DNA of 20,967 bases from NCBI GenBank assembly GCA_934525735.1, contig CAKSZM010000027.1, positions 1-20,967 of the forward strand, given 5' to 3'. The notes beneath the pieces are model-generated. The model was not told the origin of the DNA, did not search any database, and saw only the letters and a program-made list of their open reading frames with translations. The stretch is from an uncultured Faecalibacterium sp. GTDB lineage: Bacteria; Bacillota; Clostridia; Oscillospirales; Ruminococcaceae. The stretch's first letter is position 1. Every line of letters starts with the position of its first letter. This document shows, in pieces, positions 14,570 through 20,455 of this stretch. The position numbers and the translations under genes are program-made.

Positions 14570-14616
14570 TGTATAGCACAATTCCCCGCAGGAGGGCAGA
14601 CCTCCGGCGGGGAATT
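14570..14616 (-). promoter_or_regulatory. metY promoter with overlapping palindrome
   Basis: On the - strand TGCTATACA (14578-14570) is an extended -10 element. A long inverted repeat (AATTCCCCGC at 14580-14589, GCGGGGAATT at 14607-14616, with further inner pairing of GGAGG and CCTCC) covers the place of the -35 box. It has no following U-tract, so an operator is more likely than a terminator (inference). No T-box or SAM riboswitch was seen here. Confidence 0.4.
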
Positions 14617-14681
14617 GAAACGTTGAAAAAATTTTCCCTGCCGGATGGTCTGGCAGTATGGGTAGATGGCAGGTGACGTCC

Positions 14682-14890
14682 CGGGAGCTTTCTCCTCAGA
14701 CACGAGTTCGGGTTGTGGCACCCAGCATCCGCTGCGCTTATGCTTGCGTCTTGCTGGCCACGGCCCCAACAACAGTTCCCTGCTTCCGCCAATGGCGGCA
14801 GTCACTGTTGTTGCAGGCCATTCCATTGCCCGCCCTATTGCCTTCGGCAACAGGGTCCCACCCGCCGGACGGTCTTCGGAGAAACTCCCG
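14682..14890 (-). repeat. Structured intergenic repeat, copy 3 (long form)
   Basis: The 209-bp copy has the same end blocks as copies 1 and 2 (- strand: CGGGAGTTTCTCCGAAGACC ... CGTGTCTGAGGAGAAAGCTC) but only a 6-bp outer stem (CGGGAG/CTCCCG). Its middle is enlarged by a hairpin at 14767-14813 (CAACAACAGT with ACTGTTGTTG, containing CCGCC/GGCGG) and a smaller GTTGCC/GGCAA stem. It lies between the metI stop and the metY promoter, and may serve as the 3' end of the metQNI transcript, since no other terminator is seen there. Confidence 0.7.
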
Positions 14891-14925
14891 ATCCGCCACC
14901 CGGCAAAGTCTATTTGTACAAGCGG

Positions 14926-15582
14926 TTACTTCCGCAGGCGCTTATCGCTCCTGGTTGCCCACAGAGTGCCCGCAGTCTGGAACACCTGCACCATGAGCAC
15001 CAGCAGGATGACACAGACGACCATGATGTCGGTCTGGTAGCGGTAGTAGCCGTAGGACAGAGCGATCTTGCCCAGACCGCCGCCGCCGATGACGCCGGAC
15101 ATGGCCGAGTAGCCCAGGATGGTGGTCAGGGCGGTTGTCATGCTGGAGATCAGGCCGGGCAGGCACTCGGGGATCATCACCTTGGTGATGATCTGCAGCG
15201 GGGTGGCGCCCATGCTCTGGGCGGCTTCCACCACGCCCTCATCCAGCTCGCGCAGGCTGGTCTCCACCAGACGCGCCACGAACGGGAAGGCTGCCACCAC
15301 CAGCGGAACGATGGTGGCCTTGGTGCCCACCGTGGTGCCCACGATGGCACGGGTCAGCGGGAACACGCAGATCATCAAAATCAGGAACGGCACACTGCGC
15401 AGGATGTTGATAACGATGTTCAGGATGTGCATCAGCCAGCCGGGCAGCGGCAGAACACCGTCCTTGTCGCCGGCCACCAGCAGCACACCCAGAGGCAGAC
15501 CCAGCACCAGCGCAAACGCGGTGGAAAGGACCGTCACGTAAAAGGTCTCCCAGATGGCAAAGCCGTAATCTGCAATACTCAT
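14926..15582 (-). CDS. metI: Methionine ABC transporter permease MetI
   Basis: The 218-residue inner-membrane protein has about five hydrophobic helices. The cytoplasmic EAA-type coupling loop is VVEAAQSMGATPLQIITKVM (117-136), followed by IPECLPGLISSM. ILRSVPFLILM (60-70) and GYSAMSGVIGGGGLGKIAL are typical of MetI. It forms the channel of the D-methionine/L-methionine importer with two MetN subunits. The ATG overlaps the metN stop (ATGA, 15579-15582) and AGAGGAGGTG lies upstream, so an earlier in-frame start is not needed. It is the last gene of metQNI. Length matches the family. Confidence 0.94.
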   Translation of the reverse strand: MSIADYGFAIWETFYVTVLSTAFALVLGLPLGVLLVAGDKDGVLPLPGWLMHILNIVINILRSVPFLILMICVFPLTRAIVGTTVGTKATIVPLVVAAFPFVARLVETSLRELDEGVVEAAQSMGATPLQIITKVMIPECLPGLISSMTTALTTILGYSAMSGVIGGGGLGKIALSYGYYRYQTDIMVVCVILLVLMVQVFQTAGTLWATRSDKRLRK

Positions 15583-16592
15583 TCGCCGGTCACCTCCTCT
15601 ACCGTAATGCCGGGTTCGGCGCGCATGTAAGCGGCCGCCTGCTTTGCCTGCTCCACATCGGCAGGCAGCTTGAGCAGCATGGAGCCGTAGCACTGGCCGC
15701 TCAGATCACGGGTGTCGGCGCTGAGCACCGACACCAGAATGCCTTTTTCTGCCGCAAGGCTTGCCACCAGCGGCTTCGAGGTGGAGGAACCGTTGAAGGT
15801 CACACGCACCACATGGTCGTCCGGCGCAAAGCTGGACAGATCCCGGGCGGCGCTGCCGCCGTTGGGCGCCACCAGACGCTTTGCCGCAGCGGTCTTGGGG
15901 TTGGCGAAGATCTCCTGCACCGCGCCCTCTTCCACCACGACGCCGCCGTCCAGAATGGCAACATGATCGCAGATCTCTTCCACAACGCTCATCTGATGGG
16001 TGATGACCACCACTGTGATGCCCAGCTTCTTGTTGATGTCCTTAATAAGAGTCAGGATCGCATGGGTGGTGTTGGGGTCCAGCGCGCTGGTGGCCTCGTC
16101 GCACAGCAGCACTTTGGGGTCCGTTGCCAGTGCGCGGGCAATGGCGATGCGCTGCTTCTGTCCGCCGGACAGCTGCGCCGGGTAGGCGTTGGCCTTGTCG
16201 GGCAGGCCGACCACTTCCAGCAGTTCCTTTGCACGCTTTTCGGCATCCGCCTTCTTCACACCGGCCAGCTCCATGGGGAAGCAGATGTTCTTCAGGCAGC
16301 TGCGCTGCATGAGCAGGTTGAACTGCTGGAAGATCATCGTGATCTCGCGGCGGCGCTCACGCAGCTGGGCTGCGTTTAAAGTCTCCATAGCGGTGCCGTC
16401 GATCACAACGCTGCCCTCAGTGGGGCGCTCCAGCAGATTGATGCAGCGCACCAGTGTGGATTTGCCCGCGCCGGACATGCCGATGATGCCATAAATGGAA
16501 CCATCCGGGATGGTCAGGTTGATATCCTTCAGCGCATTCACCGCGCCGTCCTTCATCTGGAAGGTCTTGGAAAGATGTTTGATCTCGATCAC
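15579..16592 (-). CDS. metN: Methionine ABC transporter ATP-binding protein MetN
   Basis: The 337-residue ATPase has Walker A GMSGAGKS (38-45), Q-loop around 89-90, signature LSGGQKQR (141-148), Walker B VLLCDE (161-166) and the H-loop His199. A C-terminal NIL domain (about 260-335) is the regulatory methionine-sensing domain found in MetN, which lowers transport when cell methionine is high. Translation starts with GTG (16592). Its SD AAAAGGAG overlaps the metQ stop codon (TAAAAAGGAG), leaving only a 15-base gap, and its own stop overlaps the metI start. This is an ordinary MetN in sequence order, unlike its binding protein. Confidence 0.95.
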   Translation of the reverse strand: MIEIKHLSKTFQMKDGAVNALKDINLTIPDGSIYGIIGMSGAGKSTLVRCINLLERPTEGSVVIDGTAMETLNAAQLRERRREITMIFQQFNLLMQRSCLKNICFPMELAGVKKADAEKRAKELLEVVGLPDKANAYPAQLSGGQKQRIAIARALATDPKVLLCDEATSALDPNTTHAILTLIKDINKKLGITVVVITHQMSVVEEICDHVAILDGGVVVEEGAVQEIFANPKTAAAKRLVAPNGGSAARDLSSFAPDDHVVRVTFNGSSTSKPLVASLAAEKGILVSVLSADTRDLSGQCYGSMLLKLPADVEQAKQAAAYMRAEPGITVEEVTGE

Positions 16593-16607
16593 AGAAAATG
16601 CTCCTTT

Positions 16608-17516
16608 TTAGCCCTCGATCGGTGCCAGGCTGTCCTGCTTGCCGCCGTAGATGCCCATGGGTTCAACGTGGATGCCGGCAACGGTCACCAGATGGGTGCC
16701 GTGCTCTGCATTGAAGTCGTCCAGATACGGCTGATGCTGGAAGTAGTTGGTATCAACGGTACCGTCCTCGACAACGTTGTTGGGGATCACATAGTCATCG
16801 TACTCCTGAATGTCGAGGGTAATGCCCTTGGCAGCCAGAATGTCCTTGCAGACCTCCAGCACTTCGCAGTGAGGAGCCGGGGTAGCAGCGCAGCTGACGG
16901 TCTCGCCGTTCAGTGCATCATAGTCGATGGAAGAATCATAGCCGTCGGTGGGGTTCTCCACAACGGAGACCACAGCGCCCTTGTAGTTCTCATCCATGAA
17001 GTCCTTCACCTTCTGGCTCTGCAGAGCAGCGGCCAGAGCTTTGATCTTCGGCTCTTCCTGATTGCCGTCCTTGCAGACCAGAATATTGACGTAAGCAGAG
17101 GTGCCGTCCTCCATTGCCAGAGCATCGGTCATGGGGTCCAGACCAGCGGAGATGGCGTAGTTGGAGTTGATGACGGCGTAGTCCTCATCCTGCAGGACGT
17201 TGGGCACCTGAGCAGCCTCGACCTCGTCAACAGTGACGTTCAGGGGGTTTTCCTCAATGTCCTTTGCAGTAGCGGTCAGGCCGGCGTCAGCCTTCAGCTT
17301 GAAGAAACCGTTCTTCTCCAGCAGGGTCAGGGCGCGGGCCTCGTTGGTGGTGTCGTTGGGCACAGCCACCTTCACCTTGTCCAGCTTGGCCACAGCGGAA
17401 GCAGCAGCGCTGGAAGCGGTGGAGGATGCAGTGGAAGAAGAACCACCGCAGGCAGTCAGGGCAGCTGCAGCTGCAGCCACACCGGTAACTTTCAGAAAAT
17501 CACGGCGAGTAATCAT
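16608..17516 (-). CDS. metQ: Circularly permuted methionine-binding lipoprotein MetQ (NlpA family)
   Basis: The 302-residue lipoprotein is the methionine receptor of MetNI, but its halves are in swapped order. A signal peptide with a twin-arginine motif (TRRDFLK, 3-9) and lipobox LTAC (Cys23) is followed by a Ser/Ala tether (24-43). Residues 48-185 then match what is normally the C-terminal half (KVAVPNDTTNEARALTLLEK to MDENYKGAVVSVV). After a linker (186-205), residues 206-302 match the usual N-terminal half (SCAATPAPHCEVLEVC, DYVIPNN, NYFQHQPYLDDFN, HVEPMGIYGGKQDSL). Ordinary MetQ has PHAE... first and VAVPND... after SLDEL. The frame is open throughout, length is normal, and SD, T-box and metNI context are intact. 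Hence this is a real permutation, not a broken gene. The ATG at 17516 follows an AGAGGG site. Confidence 0.93.
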   Translation of the reverse strand: MITRRDFLKVTGVAAAAAALTACGGSSSTASSTASSAAASAVAKLDKVKVAVPNDTTNEARALTLLEKNGFFKLKADAGLTATAKDIEENPLNVTVDEVEAAQVPNVLQDEDYAVINSNYAISAGLDPMTDALAMEDGTSAYVNILVCKDGNQEEPKIKALAAALQSQKVKDFMDENYKGAVVSVVENPTDGYDSSIDYDALNGETVSCAATPAPHCEVLEVCKDILAAKGITLDIQEYDDYVIPNNVVEDGTVDTNYFQHQPYLDDFNAEHGTHLVTVAGIHVEPMGIYGGKQDSLAPIEG

Positions 17517-17591
17517 AGTTTTGTTCCCTCTCTATTTTAAAATGTACAGCGGCGGCGCGGCACGGTCCGCGCACGCCATGGAACGGAAGAC

Positions 17592-17640
17592 AAAAAAGCC
17601 CCCGTCCTTACACGAGCCAAACGCTCAGCAAGGACGGAGG
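17592..17640 (-). terminator. Regulated terminator of the T-box leader
   Basis: An 11-bp stem (17599-17609 with 17630-17640, one wobble pair in - strand RNA) with an inner GAGC/GCTC pair is followed by TTTTTT (17597-17592). It competes with the antiterminator formed by the T-box sequence just upstream. Confidence 0.88.
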
Positions 17641-17885
17641 CATAACATCTTCCGTGGTACCACCTTGGTTTACTGCACCCTCACGGGCACAGCCTCGATG
17701 CTGCGGCAGAAACCTCTGCTTACAGCCGGACGCTGTAACGGGCGCATCCCGTTGCGAACTTAGCGCTCCTGCACCTCGCCCGCACGGCTCCGAGACCATT
17801 TTCAGCTTCCTGTTTCCTGCCCTTTTCCATCGCCCGGGCTTTCTGGTAAGGATCAATGCGAAGGCCTACTCTTCTCTTCACAGCC
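17592..17885 (-). promoter_or_regulatory. T-box riboswitch of metQNI
   Basis: The - strand leader shows the T-box sequence AAGGTGGTACCACGG (17666-17652), the Stem I start GAAGAGAAGAGTAGGCC with its AGTAG S-turn (17880-17864), a GATGG-type distal loop and a final terminator. T-box leaders bind uncharged tRNA through a specifier codon and then block termination. The candidate specifier is AUG (17799-17797) in GCTGAAAATGGTCTC, fitting the methionine transport genes downstream. Neighbouring registers AAU and UGG cannot be excluded without a fold. The start codon of metQ is 75 bases after the terminator. Confidence 0.92.
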
Positions 17886-17906
17886 ATTTTAGTGATATTG
17901 CGTTTA

Positions 17907-17935
17907 TTCTAATCCAACCGGCAGGATTTGTCAAG
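17907..17935 (-). promoter_or_regulatory. Promoter of the T-box-metQNI transcript
   Basis: On the - strand, TTGACA (17935-17930) and TAGAAT (17912-17907) are 17 bases apart. Transcription would begin near 17900, just before Stem I. Confidence 0.8.
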
Positions 17936-17983
17936 ACCTTCAACGAAGTTTTTTAGTAGGGAATTTCAATTTTTTCTCCCCTC

Positions 17984-18012
17984 TTGTGCGCGGGGCGCGG
18001 ACATGATAGAAT
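17984..18012 (+). promoter_or_regulatory. Promoter of the thrE-type gene pair
   Basis: TTGTGC (17984-17989) and TAGAAT (18007-18012) are 17 bases apart, 49 bases from the divergent metQNI promoter. AAGGAGG (18030-18036) then precedes the ATG at 18044. Confidence 0.6.
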
Positions 18013-18043
18013 AAGGTGACATTATTAACAAGGAGGCCAAGGA

Positions 18044-18835
18044 ATGCCCGGCAGAGAGATTTCCCCTGATGAAGAGCTGCGCCGCCGCATCATGGATTTT
18101 ATTATGGCGGCGGGGCAGACCCTGCTGGAAAACGGCGCAGAGGTGTTCCGGGTGGAGCAGACCATGGAGATCATGGCGCGCAGCTTCCACCTGCGGGAGT
18201 TCCACGTCTATGTTCTGACCAACGGCATCTTTGCCAGCGCCGGCACCGCCGAGATCAGCGAGGTGCGCAACGTGCCCACCCGCACGACCCATCTGGGCCG
18301 GGTGGCGGCAGTAAACGCCCTCTCCCGCGAGATCGCCGCGGGAAATATGACGCTGGACGAAGCCGAGAGCCGTCTGGTTCTGGCGCGGCGCATCCCCTTT
18401 CCCAAAGACGGAGTGCAGCTGGTCAGCGGCATGAGCGGAGCCTTCTGCTTTGCGCTGATCTTCGGCGGAACTCTGCGCAGTGCGCTTGCGGCGGCGCTGG
18501 CGGGTTTTCTTGCCAGCGGCTATCTGCTGATGTGCGAGCGGCACGAGCTGCCCGGCGGCTTCCGCAAGATCAGCTGTGCGGCACTCATCACGCTGGTGTG
18601 CATCCTCGGGTGCGACCTGCTGGGCACCTCTGCCAGCCACGCCATCATCGGTTCGCTGATGATCCTGACGCCGGGCATCGCCTTTACCATGGGTATCCGG
18701 GATTTCGTCCACGGCGACTACCTGTCCGGCACCATCCGCATGATCGATGCGCTGCTCATCGCGGCCAGCATCGCCATCGGCACCGGCCTTGTGCTGAGCC
18801 TTTATACATTTGTTACGGGGGTTGTGGTTGCATGA
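18044..18835 (+). CDS. Threonine/serine exporter family protein, ThrE N-terminal part (DUF1212)
   Basis: The 263-residue protein corresponds to the first part of ThrE-type exporters. It has a soluble N-terminal domain (about 1-125) with the conserved GAEVFRVEQTMEIMARSF (31-48), then about four to five transmembrane helices (130-260; LTPGIAFTMGIRDFVHGDYLSGTIR is typical). In Corynebacterium, ThrE exports threonine and serine; in Firmicutes the protein is often split into two genes, as here. AAGGAGG with seven-base spacing fixes the start. Its stop overlaps the next start (ATGA, 18832-18835). The substrate in this organism is inferred only. Confidence 0.88.
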   Translation: MPGREISPDEELRRRIMDFIMAAGQTLLENGAEVFRVEQTMEIMARSFHLREFHVYVLTNGIFASAGTAEISEVRNVPTRTTHLGRVAAVNALSREIAAGNMTLDEAESRLVLARRIPFPKDGVQLVSGMSGAFCFALIFGGTLRSALAAALAGFLASGYLLMCERHELPGGFRKISCAALITLVCILGCDLLGTSASHAIIGSLMILTPGIAFTMGIRDFVHGDYLSGTIRMIDALLIAASIAIGTGLVLSLYTFVTGVVVA

Positions 18836-19290
18836 TGCTTACCAGTACACAGATCGGCGAACTGACCGCGCAGTTCTTTATTGCGGGGATCGGCACCCTG
18901 AGTTTTGCCATCCTGTTTGCCTGCCCGCGCAAAAGCCTGCCCTTCTGCGGTCTGGTGGGTGCGGTAGGCTGGCTCATCTATGAGCTGGCGGTGATGCTGG
19001 GTGCCGACAGCGCCGCCGCTTCCCTGCTGGCAGTGATCCCGCTCACCATCCTCACCCGGGTATTTGCCATCCTGCTCAAAACGCCGGTGACGGTGTTCCT
19101 GCTGAGCGGAATCTTTCCGCTGGTGCCCGGTGCGGGCATCTATTACACCGCCTATTATTTTATTCAGGGCAACAATGTACTGGCGCTCTCCAACGGCATC
19201 AGTACCTTTAAAACCGCTGTGGCGCTGGCCGTGGGCATCTCGCTGGTGCTGAGCGTTCCCATCCCGCAGCGGTTCCGGCACAAAGACTGA
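18832..19290 (+). CDS. Threonine/serine exporter family protein, ThrE C-terminal part (DUF3815)
   Basis: The 152-residue protein has about four to five hydrophobic helices and matches the second, membrane half of ThrE exporters: LFACPRKSLPFCGLVGAVGW, and FPLVPGAGIYYTAYYFIQG near residue 100. It presumably assembles with the preceding protein to form the exporter. The ATG at 18832 overlaps the previous stop. A second ATG follows immediately, so the start may be one codon later. There is no strong SD, so translation likely depends on coupling. A strong terminator follows. Confidence 0.87.
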   Translation: MMLTSTQIGELTAQFFIAGIGTLSFAILFACPRKSLPFCGLVGAVGWLIYELAVMLGADSAAASLLAVIPLTILTRVFAILLKTPVTVFLLSGIFPLVPGAGIYYTAYYFIQGNNVLALSNGISTFKTAVALAVGISLVLSVPIPQRFRHKD

Positions 19291-19303
19291 TTTTTTGCAG
19301 ATA

Positions 19304-19349
19304 GAAAGGGGCTGCGGCACATCCCGTGCCGCAGCCCCTTTCCTATTTT
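19304..19349 (+). terminator. Terminator of the exporter gene pair
   Basis: A perfect 17-bp stem (19304-19320 with 19326-19342, loop ATCCC) is followed by CTATTTT. It lies 13 bases after the stop codon. It may also stop transcripts from the - strand remnant. Confidence 0.8.
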
Positions 19350-19373
19350 CCTGATGCCTGACCAGTCGGCCGA

Positions 19374-19638
19374 TCAATTCTTTTTCGCTGCAATGCGGAT
19401 CGTGCAATCCTGCCAGTTGATGGGGAAGGGATCCTTCTCGTCAGCGTCGATCGTGCACCAGTCGCCAGCCAGCTCATCCGCCTTCTCCCGCGCCGTTGCA
19501 CATGAACAGAACCTTAACGTCCTTCGTTACGATCTCTTCAATATCATCCTTGGAGCAGCCTGCCAGTACGCCTACAGCTGCAACAGCCAGAGCTGCCGGG
19601 CCGCCCGCCTTGCAAGGCAGAGCTGCATCTGCTATACT
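19374..19638 (-). pseudogene. Frameshifted small gene remnant, possibly a lipoprotein
   Basis: Two - strand segments in adjacent frames read like one protein. The upstream one encodes AALAVAAVGVLAGCSKDDIE and continues through EEIVTKDVKVLFMCNG until a TGA at 19474-19476. The next frame gives EKADELAGDWCTIDADEKD and ends IRIAAKKN with TGA at 19374-19376. One missing base near 19483-19492 would join them. LAGC resembles a lipobox, but no ATG or SD precedes the first segment, so the 5' end also seems lost. The region now carries the nitroreductase promoter. No family was recognised. Gene decay is the likely reading, and a sequencing error is possible. Confidence 0.45.
19610..19638 (+). promoter_or_regulatory. 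Promoter of the nitroreductase gene
   Basis: TTGCAA (19610-19615) and TATACT (19633-19638) are 17 bases apart. The SD AAAGGAG (19665-19671) is nine bases before the ATG. Confidence 0.65.
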
Positions 19639-19680
19639 TCATTATAGTACAGCAATTTTACTTCAAAGGAGCGATCATAA

Positions 19681-20256
19681 ATGTCTGTTATGGAGTCTCT
19701 CGTTTCCCGCCGCACCTACCGCCGTTTTGCGCAGAAAGCCGTCCCGCAGGATGTGGTGGATGATATCATCGAGGCCGTGCGGCTTTCTTCCTGCGGTGCC
19801 AACCGTCAGGCCGTGCGGCTGGTCATTGTGAACAAGCCCGAAGACGTTGCCCGCGTTCAGCCGCTGGTCAAGTGGGCGGCCTACCTGCCGCCGGAGCAGG
19901 GCACGCCCAAGGCCGACGAACTGCCCACCCTGTATGTGGCCGTGGTTCAGGACACCTCCATCCCCGGCGACCTTGCCACCGACACCGGCATTGCGCTGGC
20001 CAACATGACCCTCGCCGCATGGGACAAGGGTGTTGGCAGCTGCATCATGGGTGCCATCAACAAGCCCATCCTCAGTGAACTGCTGGGCATTGCTGAGCCG
20101 GAAAAGCTTGCCTTTATGGTAGCCTTCGGCTACCCGGCCCACAAGACGCATGTCGTACCCCTGACCGCCGAGACCGGCGTGAAGTATTATCTGGACGAAA
20201 ACCGGGATTACTGTGTGCCCAAGCGCAGCAAAGACGAGATCGCACGGTATCTGTAA
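19681..20256 (+). CDS. Nitroreductase-family flavoprotein
   Basis: The 191-residue protein is a nitroreductase-like FMN enzyme. Its start, MESLVSRRTYRRFAQKAVPQ, has the RRTYRRF motif that binds the FMN phosphate. SSCGANRQAVRLVIV is the usual second motif (P replaced by A in the common S-P-S/N-x-Q-P pattern). GIALANMTLAAWDKGVGSCIMG and FMVAFGYPAHKT are also typical. Such enzymes reduce nitro groups or quinones with NAD(P)H; the natural substrate is unknown. Length is normal. It is monocistronic, with its own promoter overlapping the remnant on the other strand. No clear terminator was seen after it. Confidence 0.9.
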   Translation: MSVMESLVSRRTYRRFAQKAVPQDVVDDIIEAVRLSSCGANRQAVRLVIVNKPEDVARVQPLVKWAAYLPPEQGTPKADELPTLYVAVVQDTSIPGDLATDTGIALANMTLAAWDKGVGSCIMGAINKPILSELLGIAEPEKLAFMVAFGYPAHKTHVVPLTAETGVKYYLDENRDYCVPKRSKDEIARYL

Positions 20257-20283
20257 TTTCTGCATATATACACATTTTTCCTA

Positions 20284-20298
20284 TTATGCAATGCATAA
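20284..20298. promoter_or_regulatory. Palindrome upstream of the amino-acid-binding protein gene
   Basis: TTATGCA-A-TGCATAA is a perfect 7-bp dyad around one base, in an AT-rich stretch 45 bases before the -35 box. It is a candidate operator of an unknown regulator. Confidence 0.35.
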
Positions 20299-20343
20299 TT
20301 GATTTCAATTCGGTTTCAAATCGTCAGATTTTTTGCACAACTA

Positions 20344-20372
20344 TTGACTTTTCATTTTGTACAACTTATACT
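20344..20372 (+). promoter_or_regulatory. Promoter of the amino-acid-binding lipoprotein gene
   Basis: TTGACT (20344-20349) and TATACT (20367-20372) are 17 bases apart, behind an AT-rich upstream region. The leader of about 75 bases contains a small CGATG/CATCG hairpin nested in a CGCC/GGCG pair. GAGGAG (20441-20446) is the SD. Confidence 0.8.
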
Positions 20373-20455
20373 AAATCCGTTCGCCGGGGTTCCGATGAAT
20401 CGCATCGCCTTTGGCGGCTGAAAAATTATACAGTACATTTGAGGAGTGTTTTGAT

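Noticed and set aside
14580..14616. Palindrome before metY as a terminator of metQNI
   Set aside because: No U-run follows it on either strand in the needed position, and it overlaps the -35 region of an extended -10 promoter.
13394..14626. 410-codon + strand frame opposite metY
   Set aside because: It is a shadow of metY, whose PLP lysine and family motifs are intact on the - strand.
5336..14890. CRISPR-like or retron-like reading of the repeated elements
   Set aside because: Copies are kilobases apart, in different orientations, without spacers, cas genes or a reverse transcriptase in the window.
14540..14925. SAM (S-box) riboswitch before metY
   Set aside because: I could not find the S-box conserved core or a leader terminator. 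The region holds repeat copy 3 and a palindrome at the promoter.
16608..17516. Idea that metQ is a frameshifted or chimeric fragment
   Set aside because: Both halves are present once, in one open frame of normal total length, with signal peptide, SD and operon context. Permutation explains the order better.
19354..19647. 97-codon + strand frame after the exporter genes
   Set aside because: It lacks an SD, is antisense to the remnant, and overlaps the nitroreductase promoter.
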